This document shows positions 11,667 through 23,347 of a DNA stretch of 64,000 nucleotides, in pieces. Below the pieces are notes generated by a model. It ran no database searches. It worked only from the letters and a program-made list of their open reading frames with translations, and had not been told where the DNA came from. Position 1 is the first letter of the stretch. Each line of letters begins with the position of its first letter. Source of the stretch: Nymphaea colorata (taxonomy: Eukaryota; Streptophyta; Magnoliopsida; Nymphaeales; Nymphaeaceae); NCBI RefSeq assembly GCF_008831285.2, contig NC_045141.1, positions 22,908,742 to 22,972,741 of the forward strand, written 5' to 3'. A program made the translations under genes and the position numbers.

Positions 11667-14600
11667 ATGGACCAAATAAGTTCTGGTAAGCTTGATGGCC
11701 TCCCCTTCCTCGCTTTTGTGAATTGAGCTGCCTGTGAAGTGTGAATTGTTTCCTGCTCTTCACTCTTCAACGTGAAGGAACCGTGTGGATACATAGTATG
11801 GGTCGGAATTTTAGCAGTGGCCTGAGACCACTAGTTTCACCAAGGCGTGTACGGTACAAAAAAGGCAACCTACTAAGTTCCGTCCGTCCGAACAGTTCTA
11901 TACACTTGTTAATCTGTTCTTTCGCGTACTTCGAAGCGCAAAAGAGAGATGAAAATGGAATTTAGTACCAAAAAACCTCAGTTTCTAATATCATGTGCAG
12001 TACAGGCGTATTTATTAGGTGATAGCTCTCTCTTTCTCTCTCCGTAAGCCCCCCATTGTGTGTGTGTGTGTGCATGTCATGTTTTCGATGTTGTGGTGCC
12101 GAATCAACAGCTTAGATCTAACTTCTAATAGCAAAATAGAACCCTTTTTATTATGCTGGAAATGTTTTACATGGCTTTTTAAACCTATTCCTATGAATGA
12201 ATGACATGTACAAATGTACATGCTGCTTTGAAGGAAGACAAATTTAACAGAATATTAAGCTGCACATGAATGATCAATCTCCTAATTGCTTGTTGGAAAC
12301 ACAGTGATCCAGTTTGGCATTGAATACCTCCCTTTCCATGCTCATTATGCAAATATTGAATAGGTCATTGCTGTGCGGCATGTGTAATCACAAAGGAAAA
12401 TCTCCGTCGTGCTTTTTTTTTTTTTTTACTTTGTGGATAACTGTTTCATAGGCATTGTATGCTACAATTGTATGACATGAACCCAGTGAAGGATAACTTT
12501 TTAAGCCTAACAACAACTGACAGCTCTTAAGCACCAGGCTAGGTGGATTGGCTTAAGACCTCTAAGTTGAGTGAGAGGAAAGATGAGTACCTGGGGCATG
12601 GTAGGAAACACAATCAGAAGTATGCATGGTAGACGTGCACCTGCCAAATCAGCACAATCGATTCCCTTACCAAAAGAATTTGGTGGATTTCCTTGCCATT
12701 GGAAAATAAAATCTACAACTAATAACTTGCTTATAATATTAGAACATCCCTTTGAGGAATTGCCAAGTTATCAATGGTATTTGGCGATTGACTGTTCATA
12801 TTCAGGAAAACTGTAATCATAAGAATCTCAGAGTAAACATCCATCATGGATTTTTTTTTCAAGAGTTTATTAAACGTAAATGTCATAGATCTGATTCACT
12901 ATAACTGTAGTTTTGGTTCTACTGCACAACTGAACTTTTCTTCCTGGCAGTATCACAGATTCTTTACAGTTGGCAAATAAATTTACAATCAAGTGCACCT
13001 TGTGTCGGGGAGCTAATTGTGGTACTTCTCCATGCTTTCTTCCTTGGCATCTTGCTTCTTCAGTTGCTCCATCAAGGGATCAGAAAAGCGTGCCAAAGAT
13101 GGTCCACAGAAGAAGGGAAAGATCTGCAGAAGCATCTTAGGGAAACATCTTCACTCTTAGACATAAATTTGGGTATCACATATAAAGGAACTATAGCTTG
13201 CTGTTCTTTGTTATTAATTCTCAATCTTTTGACGCCAATATGGCTACTCTTTGTTGGGCAAAGTGCCAATCGCTACTGCAAATCTCAAGCATCGGTTATT
13301 TCAGCGCAAGTGACACAGGGACTTTCTTCATTCATAGCACTGGTGGTTGTCTTCAATTTTCAAAGGGCAAGGTCGATAGTAATTCCATGGATACTGCGGG
13401 CCTGGTGGATTTGCAGCCTCCCCCAGTCAGTTATATGCATGCTTCTTGATGTCAACTCTGTTACCGCACATCATGACCCCCTGGGAATAAAAGAATATGC
13501 AAGTTTCCTCAATTCAATCATCTACTTGTATCTATTTTTGTTTGCAATTAGAGGAAAAACGGGCATTAATATTTCCTCAAGCGGCATAACAGATCCACTA
13601 TTGCAAAAGGAACAAGGAAATGATGCACTAGGAGAAAGGCAGCCATCTCCATATGGGAGAGCCAATATCATTCAGCTCGTCACGTTCTCTTGGATCAACC
13701 CACTGATTTCTCTTGGTGTCAGGAAATCTCTAGACCAAGAAGATGTGCCTGATATTGACATTCATGATTCTGCAGAATTTGTCTCTCATGTCTTTGATGA
13801 TTGTCTAGGCTCACAGAAAGCTGTTTCACGCGATCATTCTCTCTATAAGGCAATTTACCTATTTATCAGGAAGAAAGCTGCCATAAATGCATTATTTGCA
13901 ATAACAACTGCCAGTGTCTCGTATGTTGGTCCTTATTTAATTAATGACTTTGTGAAATTTTTGAGCGGGAGAAAGGAGAGTGATACAAAAAGTGGATATA
14001 TTCTTGCTTTGGCATTTTTTAGTGCAAAACTGATGGAGACAGTATGTCAGAGGCAATGGATTTTTGGAGCAAGACAGCTTGGCTTGCGCCTAAGAGCAGC
14101 TCTAATTTCTCGTATCTACAAGAAAGGTCTGCACTTATCAAGCCAAGCAAGACAAAGCCATACAAGTGGTGAAATTATTAATTATATGAGTGTGGATATC
14201 CAAAGGATCACAGATTTTGTTTGGTATCTGAATGTTATATTCATGTTCCCCATTCAGATCTCACTTTCCATATACATTCTTAGCACAACATTGGGCCTCG
14301 GATCAATGGCAGCACTTGCAGCAACCGCAATTGTGATGGCATGCAACATACCGATCACTAGAGCTCACAAATATTTTCAGTCGAAAATCATGGAAGCGAA
14401 AGACAATCGCATGAAATCAACAGCTGAGGTCCTAAGAAATATCAAGACCATAAAGCTTCAAGCTTGGGACATCCATTACTCCTGCAAACTTGAACAATTA
14501 CGTAAAATAGAGTATGAATGGCTATCCAAATCACTGCGCCTAGCAGCTGTCTCTGCATTCATCTTCTGGGGTTCCCCAACCTTCGTATCAATAATTACTT

Positions 14601-17600
14601 TTGGTTCATGCATATTGATGGGAATTCCACTGACAGCTGGCAGAGTATTATCAGCATTGGCAACAATCAGAATGCTACAAGAACCCATATACACTCTGCC
14701 AGACTTACTGTCAGTACTTGCACAGGCCAAAGTATCAATTGATAGAGTGAACATGTACTTTCAGGAAGATGAACTGAAACCTGATGCAGTTGAGATCATA
14801 CCAAGAGATGTAGCAGTGGAGTTTGCTATAGAAATAAAAAATGGTGATTTCAGTTGGGACCCCAGCTCTAAGACTCCAACTCTAAGTGGGATAAACTTGC
14901 AGGTGAAAAAAGGAATGAGAGTAGCTATTTGTGGCACAGTAGGATCAGGAAAGTCAAGCCTCCTGTCATCTGTTCTTGGTGAGATACCAAAACTGTCGGG
15001 CATGGTGAAGTTGAGTGGCACTAAAGCTTATGTTCCTCAATCCCCATGGATACTGACAGGAAATATTCGAGATAACATTCTCTTTGGAAATGAATATGAA
15101 CATTTGAAATATGATCAAACAATAAGAGCATGTGACTTGACCAAAGATTTAGAGCTCTTCTCTGAGGGAGATTTGACAGAGATTGGAGAAAGAGGGATCA
15201 CCATGAGTGGAGGACAAAAGCAAAGGATACAACTTGCACGCGCAGTTTACCAGGATGCTGATATTTATCTTCTAGATGACCCCTTCAGTGCAGTGGATGC
15301 TCACACAGGCACCCACCTGTTTCAGGTAAGCTTAGAAATTTTCTATCTGGTCTTCGAATACTTCCTGTGCATTTACCTTTCTTATACTTAAATTTTCTTT
15401 GACATCTGAACTGAAGAGTTGGAAAGCAAAGTATAGGAAAAAAAGAAAGTGCTCTACCTATTAATCATCTGGTTACCATGTAGGACTGCCTGATGAGACT
15501 TCTGAAAGAAAAGACTGTACTTTACGTTACACACCAAGTGGAGTTTCTTCCAGCTGCGGACCTCATTGTAGTGAGTTCATTTTAGTTTTTTGTCCTTTTT
15601 CTTGCAATTCATAATATTCTGCAAGCCTGAAAGACCAATTTTGAGCGTTCATAGCTGGTATTCTCTAGAACAATTTAGATCTGGAGTTCTCTGACAAAAT
15701 TTTATCTTCTCAGTTGAAGCATGATTTAGAGAAGACTTTGCTTCTGCTGGCTGCAGGTTATGCAAAACGGAAAGATCACACATGCTGGAAAATTTGAGGA
15801 GCTTTTGCAACAAAGTGTAGGATTTGAACTGTTAGTAGGTGCTCACAACCAAGCCCTTGAGACAGTTTTGACTGTAGAAAATTCAAGCAGACTGGTTGAC
15901 ACACAAAGGCAGGGCAGTACTGAAAGCACTGAGAATGAACTTGAACCAACGTCCAGATCAGTGACTGGTCTGCCAAATGGAACCAAGCACAATTTGAAGC
16001 AGGACATATGCCAAGAATCAACCAACAAAGGTAAATTACTGCAGGATGAAGAAAGAGAGAAAGGAAGCATTGGCAGAGAAGTTTATTTGTCATACTTGAG
16101 AGCAGTGTGGCACGGTGGTCTGATCCCCTTCATACTCATAGCGCAGAGTATTTTTCAGGCTCTTCAAGTAGGAAGTAACTATTGGATAGCATGGGCTTCT
16201 CCTCCAACAGATGAATCAGAGAAAATTGTCAGCACAGCCACCCTTTTCCAGGTGTACATATTTCTCTCTGTCGGAAGTGCATTATGTGTACTGGTTCGAG
16301 CAATTTTAGTTTCTGTTTTTGGTCTCCTGACAGCACAAAAGCTCTTCACGGATATGCTTAGGAGTGTCCTTCATGCTCCAATGTCCTTCTTTGATTCCAC
16401 GCCAACCGGAAGAATCCTAAACAGGGTTAGTATTTAAACCTACTTTGAGTTGTGTGTGTACAACAAAGCGCTACTCAAGACAATTCAACCCAACTAAAGC
16501 CTAGCTAAGACTCAATCTACAAAGGTTGAAGCAACTTCATGGCTGTAAGGTGGGATGTTTGTCTGAGTCACTTAGGATTCAGAGTGGAACCCTAACACTT
16601 CCAAGCCTAGATGGCCACCATTTCCTGATTCCATATCCTGATTGTGACTTGTGAGTTTAATTTGGTAGAAGTACATGCAAGAGGTCCTTTCTGTTGCAAT
16701 TTTTAACATTATTAGGACTACAGGCTTCCACAGACCAAAGTGTTCTGGACTTGGAAATTGCAGGCAGACTGGCATGGTCTGCATTTTCAGTAATACAGAT
16801 CTTGGGCACCATCGTGGTAATGTCACAGGTAGCATGGCAAGTGTTTGCTATATTTATTCCAGTAACAGCGATCTGCATTTGGTACCAGGTAAGTCTCAAT
16901 TTGCCTTCACTCGTTTGACTACTAGGGTGAGAGTTTTTACTTATATGAGAAATTATATTTCTCGCAATATTCAGTATTTATAGGAGATGCAGAAAAATGG
17001 AATCCAACCATGTGCCTGCAGTAGGAAGACGAATAAGACCAGAAGCTTGGACCAGCTTTTTATCCTCCCCTTTCTGAATAGATATTTGTCCACTGAAAAT
17101 TGGTTTGAAGTATCAGATTCCCGATATACCATCTAGAGCTTGGTGGTGTAGGCTGCAGAGTCTTCTTTACTTGACCAAGGAGATGATTGTGCAGAATAAA
17201 TGAAAAACATATGGCATATACTTTCCTGTGCCACGTTGAGGACACGTATCCTGAGTCATTGTACCCAGGAATGAACCTGGCTTAAATATTGTGCAGATAA
17301 CAAGTATGTTAGAAGCTTGTACTAGTTCTTCTTTGCATTGCATGGAATAGTAGTTCATTACGAAGAGAAAAATTTTGCTGAAGAAGTCCTTTTGTTGTAG
17401 TAAAAAGTTTCGTATTTTGCAGCGGTATTACACACCAACAGCAAGAGAACTTGCTCGTTTGGCAGGCACTCAAAGATCTCCGATTCTTCATCACTTTGCA
17501 GAATCAATCTCAGGTGCTGCAACAATCAGAGCTTTTAACCAAGAAGATCGTTTTATCGTTGGAAATCTAAATTTAACTGATGCCCATTCAAGACCATGGT

Positions 17601-18147
17601 TCCATAATATGTCGGCCACGGAATGGCTTTGTTTCAGGCTTAACATTCTATCAAATCTTGTGTTCGTTTTTGCCCTGATGTTCTTAGTCAGCCTCCCTGA
17701 TGGTGCAATAAATCCCAGTAAAGAACTCTCTTATCAAGAATTTAGTACCTTAAAAATTTTCCACAGGTTATATCTTCTAAAGTTCCAATAAATTTTGCAT
17801 CTGCAGGCATTGCAGGACTGGCAGTAACTTATGCCCTGAATCTTAATATACAGCAAGCCAGCATTATATGGAACATGTGTAATGCAGAAAATAAGATGAT
17901 ATCTGTAGAAAGGATCCTTCAGTACTCAAAAATCACCAGTGAAGCTCCTTTCGTCATTGAAGAATGCAGACCACCGAAGGATTGGCCGTCTGATGGAAGC
18001 ATTAGCCTGAAAAATTTGGAGGTACTTTACTCATAGAGATAACATACTGGAGCCTGTTCAAGCTGAACACTGGAGTACTTGGCATTTCTTATTTCAGTAG
18101 CAGTTCAAACTTGAAATGCACTCACACGCACACATATATATAATACG

Positions 18148-18181
<34 letters not shown>

Positions 18182-20404
18182 CAACGTACTACACTTGTTC
18201 CCCCACTACACCTATGCCCTTTATCATCACAAGATCTCATGAGAATGCTTAATGCACTGAGATTCATCAGTACCAGTGAAAAAGACGCAAGAATAATACT
18301 TTGTTCCCTCACTTTCCAATTCTAAAACAAACTGCAGATACGTTACGCCGAGCATCTTCCATCTGTTCTGAGAAACATCACATGCACATTCCCGGGGAAA
18401 AGGAAGATCGGCATCGTGGGGCGGACGGGCAGCGGGAAATCGACCCTGATCCAGGCGCTCTTCCGCATCGTGGAGCCGAGAAGTGGGAGCATCGTGATCG
18501 ACGGGGTGGACGTCGGGAAGCTGGGACTCCACGACCTCCGGTCGAGGCTCAGCATCATCCCGCAGGATCCGACCATGTTCGAGGGGACCATAAGAGGAAA
18601 TCTCGACCCCCTCCAGCAGCACACCGATATGCAGATTTGGGAGGCACATTCGGAAACCCTAACCCCTAATACCTTGTTCACCCCAATCTATTGATCTGAC
18701 GAGCTGGTTTTCTGTTTTTCCCCCGCAGGCGCTCGAGAAATGTCAGCTGGGAGAGACGGTGAGGGAAAAGAAAGAGAAGCTGGAATCACCAGGTATTTAT
18801 AGGTTTCTGTTTAGGCGGTTGAAAAAAAACAGTGAAAAATAAAGCATGTTTTTGTAATTCCATTAGAAATTGAGCGAGTTCTCGTAAAATATTCAAACAA
18901 GTTAAGCCGTTATAAGCCCGCCATTACTGCTGAGACACGATTCTGCGGATTGCTAAACGCATCACTAACGGTCTTAATTAATGCAACTCCCACATGCAGT
19001 TGTTGAGAATGGAGAGAATTGGAGCGTGGGGCAGCGTCAGCTGGTGTGCCTGGGGCGGACGCTGCTGAAGAGGAGCAGCGTCCTTGTTCTGGACGAAGCT
19101 ACGGCTTCCGTGGACACGGCGACGGACGGCGTGATTCAGCAGATTATCCGGCGAGAATTCAGGGACTGCACCGTCATCACCATCGCTCATAGGATACACA
19201 CCGTCATAGACAGCGACCTCGTCCTCGTCCTCAGCCAAGGCATGTCATTCTTCACCAGTAATCCACTCCATTTTCTGCTTAATCACGGAGCTTCAACTTA
19301 TGAGGTTTATTTTAACTCAAAAATCATATGCCTGACTACCCTTCTTTCAAATCTGAATCTCTCCATTGTCATAGATGACTTCTCTAGCTAGTATTGAACT
19401 CTAGACCATTTCCAACATAAACCTACAAATATAGAGCCTTTGTGGGCTACTCACATGTGTTCATAAACTTTTTGGTGTGCCAATATGAGATATTCAAGAG
19501 TACTTAAAAAGAAAGGATTGCTAACAAAAGCTTAATTATAACTCATTTGTAGACTTGTAAATGAACTAATAATCTTCTCCCATGAAGTTTGAAAGCTAGG
19601 TGTTATGCATCCTTTTGCAGTAGAATTGAACTTGTATACAGTTTTCTCAAGGCTGAGGATTGAATGCTCGGCGCCCGAGCATTGAAGTCAATTGCTTCTG
19701 TGCCAAATGACCAACATACCTTTGAACAACAAAAGAAAACCCAAGTTAAAAAATTGTTAAAAGCACCATTTTAGAAGGACAAAAATGCCTCTAAAGGTAA
19801 GAAGAGATGCCCTCTGTCACAAAAATGATGGGCCTGAGAATCTATGGTTCTCTTTCTTTTTAGGGGCGGAGATATGCGGGGTCTTTGTAGGGCTATGAAG
19901 CTCTTTATGAAACCATAATTCAATGGCTGGACCTTGGTAGACCTGGATTCAACTATATGGGGCAGCTCTATGTGACTCGGGTCAATGTCCTATGGCTCAC
20001 CACTTTTCGAAACAAAAACTGAATGAGTTTTATATATTTAGTGCCTGCTAAAAAAAAAAAATAGTTGCTCTGCTCCTGCCTCTTTTGCTTGATTATCCAT
20101 AACAAACAAAACAGGCAGATGCCAACAAGAGTTCCATCTACTAAAATTAAAAATTAAGTTCAAGTTGAAGGAGAAGAAGAGTTCTATTATACCATGGCAT
20201 GGTTTTAATGTATGACTAAGTGCAGCTTGCCTAGCAAAGAAGGATTCGATCCTTACCTGTGACAAATTTGGACTGTGAGCAGGTAGCATTGTGGAATATG
20301 ATTCTCCTGCAAGGCTCCTAGAAAGAAGGGATTCTTCATTTTCCAAGCTGATAGCAGAGTACTCCCTGAGATCTAAGGGCTTCAACAATTTAGTTGGCTT
20401 ATAG
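11667..20404 (+). CDS. ABCC-subfamily (MRP-type) ATP-binding cassette transporter
   Basis: This is a full-length ABCC pump. Relatives move glutathione conjugates and other organic anions across the tonoplast or plasma membrane; the substrate here is unknown. Exons are 11667-11685, 12951-15325, 15484-15570, 15757-16425, 16724-16888, 17423-17717, 17807-18021, 18338-18643, 18729-18792, 19000-19239 and 20283-20404. All phases fit, giving 1518 residues, a usual ABCC length. The order is N-terminal TMD0 helices, TMD1 (about 310-590), NBD1 with Walker [10 protein letters not shown] (about 668), signature MSGGQKQR (about 758) and Walker [13 protein letters not shown], then TMD2 (about 935-1240) and NBD2 with GRTGSGKST (about 1303), signature WSVGQRQL and Walker [13 protein letters not shown]. 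The start uses a short first exon, MDQISS, which is the least certain part. Exon 8 ends at a GC donor; exon 10 may do so too. The family is certain, the clade is not. Confidence 0.88.
11686..12950 (+). other. First intron of the ABCC gene
   Basis: The proposed intron runs from GTAAGC after the short first coding exon to a TTCCTGGCAG acceptor. It holds a (GT)n run at about 12056-12072 and a poly-T tract at about 12412-12428. The 81-codon frame at 12571-12816 has no recognisable domain and is treated as non-coding. If the true start lies elsewhere, part of this stretch would be 5' flank. Confidence 0.5.
18139..18181. repeat. (AC)n/(AT)n compound microsatellite in an ABCC intron
   Basis: CA repeats pass directly into TA repeats within the intron between exons 7 and 8. 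The small frames read across it on both strands are products of the repeat. Confidence 0.9.
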
Positions 20405-20462
20405 ATGGCTTTGAGCAGCAAGCAAGGAGAGGGGATTGAAGTGATTGTTGAATAGAATCTTC

Positions 20463-20468
20463 AATAAA
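20463..20468 (+). terminator. Polyadenylation signal AATAAA of the ABCC gene
   Basis: A canonical AATAAA lies 59 bases after the TAG stop of the last ABCC exon, a normal distance for a plant gene. Confidence 0.55.
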
Positions 20469-21762
20469 TGTATGCCTCTAGAGGAGGCTCATGTACTTTA
20501 TACGATGCTCTGTATCAGATACGTGGCAGTAGAGGAATACATCGATTAGTATTAACTCCCTCTTTATTATAAACTTCTCGGTTTTTCTTCATTGTTTCCA
20601 ATAAAAACTATCATTCTCCTCTTTAAAACCTCAAGAAACATGTTTCACTGATCGCATGATATACATCAGTTTTTTCTCTAAGTCGATCGAATTCATATTG
20701 TCTGAATCAGAGCAATTTCTCCTTAAGCGGTTCAATCAATATAAACGCATCATCGTGTTTGCATTAAGAGAAGAAAAAAGTCTCAAGTTCAGGATTACGA
20801 CCTGCTCTGTCCCACCATAATAATTTAGCCGTAGGCAGAACATGGGCCGTTTCTGAATCAAACACGTGAATTCAACCGCTAGCGGTCTGTCCGGTTTGAA
20901 TGTCAGGTGCACCGACCTTTCAACGTCCCCGAGAAATTGTTTTCTCTCGCATTATTGCTTCGGAATTGGGAAAGCAGACTTGACGTACCTGCATGATTCT
21001 TCCGGCCACCGCACAAAGCTCGCTCGCCACCACAAGCAAGACGACAACCACCAGAGCAGCTGAGCTCGTTATAAACTTGAAATATTCATTGAAAATGGAC
21101 ACAAGCTCAAGATTCTTTTCCAGTTTTACAGGCAGTTAAAAAAAACCATTTTTATGTTAAAGTATTAACCATACATAAAATAAAAAATAAAATAAAATCT
21201 GAGCCTTCTTATTCAAGACCTTCTTGCTTATCTTCTTGTGTCACGACAGACATCCGCATTGGTGTGGTAGCTGTGAGACAGTCTGCAAACTATTTTATAT
21301 TTCGATATACAGCTGTTAAGATCCTGCTAGAATATACCTTTTCAAAAAAATAAAGCATATTGAATACACTTTTTAAAGTAAGAGAGGATGCGCGTATTCT
21401 TATGAACTGCCCCGGTGCAAAATCATGGAACTAATTTTTTGTCATTGGTAATTTATGACAAAAAAAATAGCATTTTAAATTGAAAAAAACTTTGAAGGGA
21501 GCCAACTTTGACATTCTATAATCATGGCTAAGAGGTCTTCATTGTCAGTTTAATTCTTGTGGGCACTAACATTAAAAATGCATAACAAGAGGGGATGAGG
21601 GAGACTTTGGTTCCCATCTAAAGAATGAAAAAAAATATTTCCGTCACTCGCCTGACAAAAGGGACTACTCAACGATGATGATCGAATATTTGTTTGCTTG
21701 ACATAAAAACATAAACATAGCCATATAGCAGCACCTTTTGTGTCAAGTAATTGTATTGGCTC

Positions 21763-21764
<2 letters not shown>

Positions 21765-21812
<48 letters not shown>
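21765..21812. repeat. (ATA)n microsatellite
   Basis: About 16 perfect trinucleotide repeats. Read on the minus strand, they produce spurious poly-Leu and poly-Ile frames. Confidence 0.95.
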
Positions 21813-21813
<1 letters not shown>

Positions 21814-23347
21814 ACAATTTCCAAAACTGGATTTTTTTAACGGGCCCATGCATGTTGACTAAAATCTTAAATCCCGCGTGGGGATGCTTGAAAGGTTTCT
21901 TATGATAGAAAAAGATGACGACATTTTTGGGTGGCCTTTGACGACTGTGTTTTGGGAAAAACAGAAACACTGCCATGGGATGGGACGACTCGGGCGACAA
22001 AATCTGAGGGCTGAAACTTGATCCAACGTCTTCAGCTTCAGTTGCTTCAACGAAACGACACCATTGTAGATCTGAGTTGTTTCAGAATAACACGAAAGTT
22101 GGAGGCACGAACGCGAATATCCCATGGTAAGAAGCCGCTCCTCGCATTAAACGCATCTCATGCAACATGTTGGTGTAAAGAGCACGATGGGTCCCACGGT
22201 GCTTTGATTAGTGATGCGGGGCCCATCGTATCAGGAAAGCCCACGGTCTGTGCCAGCTCAAACCAACACCCTTTTTCTCCTTCTTTTTTCTTTTTTCTTT
22301 TTTTGGGACCTCGAGCATAGCTGCATCTGTTCCGAGAAACAAGCGACTCGGCTCACGACTCACTCGAGATCGACCGAGCCGGAGTGAATGCATATAAATG
22401 TAAGTAAATGCACAATATGTTCATTTTCGTATGAAATATTTACGTGATGTATTAAATTAAGCAATTGCTTTCATACCTACACTCGCAGGCCATGGCTATT
22501 CTATTATTAAGATCGTGAACATGTTCGTATTGTATACATGAACAACAGTAAATAACAGCATCTTTGTAACAATTTTAAGTTTATATGTTTTTTACAAACA
22601 TTTTCATTAGGGTTTTAATTTTTACGACAAGTTTTTTTGTATTAGTAGCCAGATCGAAGTTGTATTGGTTATTCTGTATGTATGATATGATTAGCGCATC
22701 GGGGTTGCATAAGCTGCTTCGTTTCCCGTGAGGATCGGGACGATACGTATCGGACATTAGCATGACCGGCTAAAGCCAAGCCGTCTCAGCCGACCGGCGT
22801 GTGTTTTCTGCGTTTGGGGACTTGCCAACTCTGCAACACGTGGTGGGCCATGATTGGTCCGAAGGCCAACTAATAATGCGGTAAAGGAGCACCAAAAAAT
22901 GACATTCTTATCCCTCGCTTCGCGCTCCCACCATCATCCTCCTCGTCATCGCCATCACCATCTCTGTCTAAGACCCTTCTGCACCATTCAGAGGTAGAAC
23001 TCTCTCCCTCCAATACGCGGCAGTTTCTACGAGGATTGGATCGCAGTGCGTTTACCAATTTCAATTATCCAGGGATCCGTAGGCCAGAGATTGTCGTTTC
23101 TTTTATTTCTTAAACGAGATTTTCTCTTTGTTTGTCGGATAGCGCGCCTTTTCTCGAAATTTCGAGCAAAGATCAAATCGAGCTTTTTCTTTCTTTTTAG
23201 TGGATTTAAGCCTATTGTGTTTCTTATGTTGTTTCGGTACTTGTTTCGATCGGTGGGTTAGGGTTTTCTGTGATCCCGTGGAGCTCTTGGAGTCATGAAC
23301 TAGGATTTGAGTTCTGCATTTCCAGGGAATTAGGATCATCCGAGAGA

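Larger units (their letters stand above)
20405..23347. other. Intergenic region between the ABCC and TOM2A-like genes
   Basis: No gene was recognised in this stretch. It contains the ABCC 3' end, a long (ATA)n microsatellite, and the promoter and leader of the TOM2A-like gene towards the right edge. The 22018-22320 and 20866-21063 frames have no domain. Confidence 0.5.

Noticed and set aside
13019-15391. ABCC gene read as a truncated 790-residue half transporter
   Set aside because: The stop at 15391 lies in an intron. A GTAAGC donor at 15326 and nine downstream exons restore the full protein.
18652-18668. AAACCCTAACCCCTAA resembling a telomeric repeat
   Set aside because: Only about one and a half units, inside a small intron; chance or a telo-box-like motif, not an interstitial telomere.
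19240-19391. ABCC protein ending at 19389
   Set aside because: Reading through the donor loses the conserved C-terminus, which is found in frame at 20283-20404.
20038-20421. 127-codon minus-strand frame
   Set aside because: It overlaps and is antisense to the last ABCC exon (20283-20404), which has clear family sequence.
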